This document shows positions 33,294-35,726 of a DNA stretch of 35,726 nucleotides, piece after piece. Location: positions 1 through 35,726 of the forward strand of contig CALUQC010000075.1 in NCBI GenBank assembly GCA_944322805.1. Direction: 5' to 3'. Position numbers and translations under genes: made by a program. Below the pieces are notes generated by a model. That model worked only from the letters and a program-made list of their open reading frames with translations. It was not told the origin of the DNA and did not search any database. This stretch comes from an uncultured Bacteroidales bacterium (lineage in GTDB: Bacteria > Bacteroidota > Bacteroidia > Bacteroidales > UBA932). Numbering within the stretch: position 1 is the first letter of the stretch; each line of letters starts with the position of its first letter.

Positions 33294-34250
33294 ATGGAAA
33301 CAGCAAACACCAATCCCGCATCCGGATTAAGGAAAGAAGCCATACTGTCCAATGCGGACAACCTCAAAATAAGCATACTCATCTGCCAGCCCCGGGAACA
33401 CCCGAAGGCAGTAGTGCAGATCGTACACGGAATGTGCGAGCACAAGGAAAGGTATATTCCGTTCATGGAATTCCTGGCCTCGCACGGATTTGCCTGCATT
33501 ATCCACGACCACAGGGGACACGGAGAGTCGGTAAAGTCATCTGAAGACCTCGGTTATTTTTACGAGGGCGGCTATCTTGCACTGGTCGAAGATATCCATG
33601 AAGTCACAAAAGTGGCGAAATCGGAATTTCCGGGACTTCCCGTCATTCTTTTAGGGCACAGTATGGGCTCCATGGCGGTACGGTCATATGCCAAAAGGCA
33701 TGATGACGAGATATGCGGACTGATCGTATGCGGATGTCCGAGCCGCAACGGCGGAGCGGCGGTTGCCAAGCTGGCAGCAAGAGCATATGCGCTCGTTGCC
33801 GGACGGCACCATCGTCCGAAACTTATTCAGGAACTGGCGTTCGGAGCTTTCAACCGCGGATTCAAGGGCGAGGAGTCCGAGCATGCATGGGTATGTTCCG
33901 ACCCGGAAATCGTGCGGAACTATGATGCGGACCCCCTGTGCAATTTCCAGTTTACCAATGACGGCTTCATCAACCTGTTTTCCCTGATGCAGGATGCCTA
34001 CCGCACGAAAGACTGGAAGGCCGGCAACCCGTCCCTGCCCGTGCTTTTCATCTCGGGCGAAGAAGATCCGTGCCTGATAAACAGAAAAAAATTCCTCGAG
34101 GCAGTACAGGCCATGAAAAAAGCCGGCTACGAAAACGTCCGCCATATTCTCTATCCGGGCATGAGGCATGAAATACTCAACGAGACCGGAAAAGAAAAGG
34201 TCTGGAAGGATGTTCTGGAGTTTCTTCAGCCGGTGGCAGCCCAAGGCTGA
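33294..34250 (+). CDS. Alpha/beta hydrolase, monoacylglycerol-lipase/lysophospholipase-like
   Basis: The 318-aa protein shows the serine-hydrolase fold: oxyanion-side VQIVHGMCEHKERY, HDHRGHGES, the nucleophile elbow GHSMGS with Ser123, the acid in FISGEEDPC and the catalytic histidine in GMRHEIL. This pattern fits the Hydrolase_4 group (lysophospholipase, monoacylglycerol lipase). No signal peptide is evident with this start, so it is probably cytoplasmic. ATG 33294 is preferred because the conserved domain begins soon after it. An ATG at 33213 would add 27 residues without family likeness, and an imperfect TATTTTTTG box lies at 33258-33266 between them. The start is uncertain. Confidence 0.87.
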   Translation: METANTNPASGLRKEAILSNADNLKISILICQPREHPKAVVQIVHGMCEHKERYIPFMEFLASHGFACIIHDHRGHGESVKSSEDLGYFYEGGYLALVEDIHEVTKVAKSEFPGLPVILLGHSMGSMAVRSYAKRHDDEICGLIVCGCPSRNGGAAVAKLAARAYALVAGRHHRPKLIQELAFGAFNRGFKGEESEHAWVCSDPEIVRNYDADPLCNFQFTNDGFINLFSLMQDAYRTKDWKAGNPSLPVLFISGEEDPCLINRKKFLEAVQAMKKAGYENVRHILYPGMRHEILNETGKEKVWKDVLEFLQPVAAQG

Positions 34251-34257
34251 GAATGTT

Positions 34258-34415
34258 TCATTTCCTTGCCACAATGGCTTCGGCCTGCTGCAGGACCGCC
34301 TCCCTGAGATGGGCTGGAGACAATACCTCTACCGAAGCCCCGTGAGACAATATTTCCTGCATGAAATCATAGGTCGGAGCGGTTGTAAAATCAATGAAAA
34401 TCGGGCAGTATTCAG
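34258..34415 (-). pseudogene. C-terminal remnant of a WYL-domain transcriptional regulator
   Basis: The minus strand encodes about 50 residues including DFTTAPTYDFMQEIL and GASVEVLSPAHLREAV, ending at a TGA at 34260-34258. This is the C-terminal end of WYL-domain regulators (pattern: aromatic-strand, DF..E.l..G..veVL.P..lr). No helix-turn-helix or main WYL domain precedes it. Upstream sequence on that strand runs into the promoter and 5' end of the next gene. The left limit of homology is approximate. It is best read as a truncated, non-functional gene end. Confidence 0.6.
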
Positions 34416-34425
34416 AACAATTTGC

Positions 34426-34433
34426 TAATTTTG
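34426..34433 (+). promoter_or_regulatory. -7 box of the AAA-ATPase-like/PD-(D/E)XK pseudogene
   Basis: TAATTTTG fits TAnnTTTG and lies 52 bases before ATG 34486. No clear -33 box. Confidence 0.4.
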
Positions 34434-34485
34434 TGAGAAATGTGTCAGCCATGTGGTGTCCTTGGCGAGGGATTGGACGGCACCA

Positions 34486-35629
34486 ATGGCTGCAAAACAA
34501 GATTTTATGCTGTACCCTATCGGAATCCAGAATTTTGAGGACCTCAGAAAAGGAGGCTATATCTATGTGGACAAGACCGAACTGATACAAAGGCTTGTCT
34601 CTACGGGCAAATACTATTTCCTGAGCCGCCCGAGACGCTTCGGGAAAAGTCTTCTCATGTCCACCATTGAAGCATACATGAGCGGCAGGAAAGACCTCTT
34701 CAGCGGACTGGCATTGGAAAAACTGGAGGCCGACTGGACGGCATACCCCGTGCTGCATCTTGACCTGAGCGGAAAAGCGTATAATACGGAAGAGGCTCTC
34801 CTGAATATATTGAATTACCATTTGGAACAATGGGAAAAAGCGTATTCAGCGGGCTCAACAACCTTAACGACATTTCAATGGACCCGGAATACTCGGACAT
34901 CTGCGGCATCAGTGGCTCCGACCTGCACAAGTATTTCTCCGAGTCGGTCAAGGAACTCGCAGAAAGGAACAGCCTTACCGAGAATGAATGCTATTCCAAA
35001 CTCCAGGAAATGTACGACGGCTACCATTTCAGCGAAGACTCCGAAGGAATGTACAACCCGTTCAGCCTCCTGAACACGCTCCAAAAAAAGAGATTCAGCG
35101 AATACTGGTTTGAGACCGGCACACCGTCTTTTCTCGTCAAGATCCTGAAGCAGACGGGGTACGACATAACAAGGCTGTCTGAGAATGACGTCGAGATCGA
35201 CTCCGACATGCTGTCCGGAGTCAATGACTATGTCAACAATCCGATTCCGCTCCTATATCAAAGCGGATATCTCACCATCCGGGAGTTTGACCGCATGTTC
35301 GGCATATACAAGCTCGGATTCCCCAACATGGAGGTAAAAAAGGGCTTCACCAAGATGCTCCTGACAGCCTACGCCCCGGTTCCGGAATCGGAGAATATGT
35401 CAGGACAGAATACCAGACCAGCAACGGACGCATAGACATCTTTCTGCAGACCGAGGCCTACATCTACATCATCGAAATCAAGACCGACGGCAGCGCAGAC
35501 GAGGCTCTGGCACAGATAGAGGAGAAAGGCTACGCCAAGGCATTTGCCGCCGGCAGCCGCAAGGTCTTCAGAATCGGCGTGAACTTCGACAAGTCATCTC
35601 GCAGAATCGAGGAATGGAAAGTCCTGTGA
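34486..35629 (+). pseudogene. Broken AAA-ATPase-like / PD-(D/E)XK gene with two internal deletions
   Basis: Three frames in succession encode pieces of one protein of the AAA-ATPase_like plus PDDEXK_9 family, frequent in Bacteroidales. Piece 1 (from 34486) has YPIGIQNFEDLRKGGYIYVDKT and the intact P-loop SRPRRFGKS, and ends near 34845. Piece 2 (about 34836-35395) starts at VFSGLNNLNDISMD and runs through MYDGYHF, FETGTPSFL and YQSGYLTI. Piece 3 (about 35390-35629) has EYQTSNGRIDIFLQT and the nuclease motif YIIEIKTDG, ending GVNFDKSSRRIEEW. Compared with the usual layout, roughly 120-150 residues with Walker B are missing between pieces 1 and 2, and some 50 between 2 and 3. Both joins also change frame, so the gene is dead. 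Confidence 0.85.
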
Positions 35630-35643
35630 ATTGAACTTCGGCT

Positions 35644-35726
35644 TCAGGTTTTCCCTGCATCTTCGAGTTCTTTCAGATACAGGCGGGCACACATCTCGGC
35701 ATCGTCTCCGGCGCGATGATGTGTGC
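35644..35726 (-). CDS. DnaQ-like 3'-5' exonuclease, C-terminal end only
   Basis: The last 26 codons of a gene entering from the right read THHRAGDDAEMCARLYLKEL and end AGKT-stop. The HHRAGDDA segment is the third exonuclease motif of the DEDDh family (His, four residues, Asp), as in DNA polymerase III epsilon-like exonucleases. Only this motif is visible, so the subfamily and completeness of the gene cannot be judged. Confidence 0.7.
   Translation of the reverse strand, partial: THHRAGDDAEMCARLYLKELEDAGKT

Overview
The window comes from a chromosome of the phylum Bacteroidota, almost certainly order Bacteroidales. Evidence is the complete MoxR–DUF58–BatA/B/C/D/E aerotolerance operon, the rplU–rpmA–serS–ruvC cluster, an outer-membrane beta-barrel protein of the Bacteroidota type, and promoters with the -7 box TAnnTTTG and a -33 TTG/TTTG. 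Most genes lack a Shine-Dalgarno sequence; rpsU and rpmA are exceptions. The family or genus cannot be fixed from the sequence alone. Gene content is mainly core housekeeping. Only the two ends look accessory.

Layout. 1-212: the 5' end of an Rpn-type PD-(D/E)XK gene running off the left edge, then about 440 bp of intergenic DNA with dispersed-repeat structure. 651-2228: guaA. 2238-13412, minus strand: a ten-gene, nearly gapless operon reading moxR, DUF58, a membrane-anchored protein, batA, batB, batC, a fused batD-batE, a D-2-hydroxyacid dehydrogenase, a gamma-carbonic-anhydrase-like protein and rmuC. 13464-19567, plus strand: truA, lon, then ung–coaD–a two-thioredoxin-domain exported protein. 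19574-22180, minus: an RluA/RluD-type pseudouridine synthase, a PASTA protein and a LysE-type exporter. 22279-23907: lnt. 23892-29505, minus: a large outer-membrane beta-barrel protein, ruvC, serS, rpmA, rplU. 29683-31800, plus: an AAA-type ATPase with an atypical P-loop, a cysteine-free sirtuin and rpsU. 31901-33160, minus: a lipocalin-like lipoprotein. 33294-34250: an alpha/beta hydrolase. 34258-35629: a decayed patch with the C-terminal stub of a WYL-domain regulator and an AAA-ATPase-like/PD-(D/E)XK gene broken by two internal deletions. 35644-end: the C-terminus of a DnaQ-like exonuclease.

How the genes work together. The Bat operon encodes a MoxR chaperone-like ATPase, a DUF58 adaptor, two membrane VWA proteins and TPR/SH3/beta-sandwich partners, which probably form one envelope complex. 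Its fused BatD-BatE keeps an internal signal-peptide-like segment. truA and the operon diverge from two -7 boxes that abut exactly. lon has no vegetative promoter that I can see, but has a sigma-54-like site and a perfect palindrome in its leader. rplU and the ATPase gene diverge from interleaved consensus promoters. rpsU has a near-perfect anti-SD complement, as expected for bS21 autoregulation in Bacteroidota.

I found no CRISPR array, tRNA, rRNA, insertion sequence with an intact transposase, or recognisable defence island. The most unusual items are the BatD-BatE fusion, the lon leader, the rpsU ribosome binding site, the ATPase/sirtuin pair, the repeated TCAAAACAGTTTC motif before guaA and serS, and the decay at the right end.
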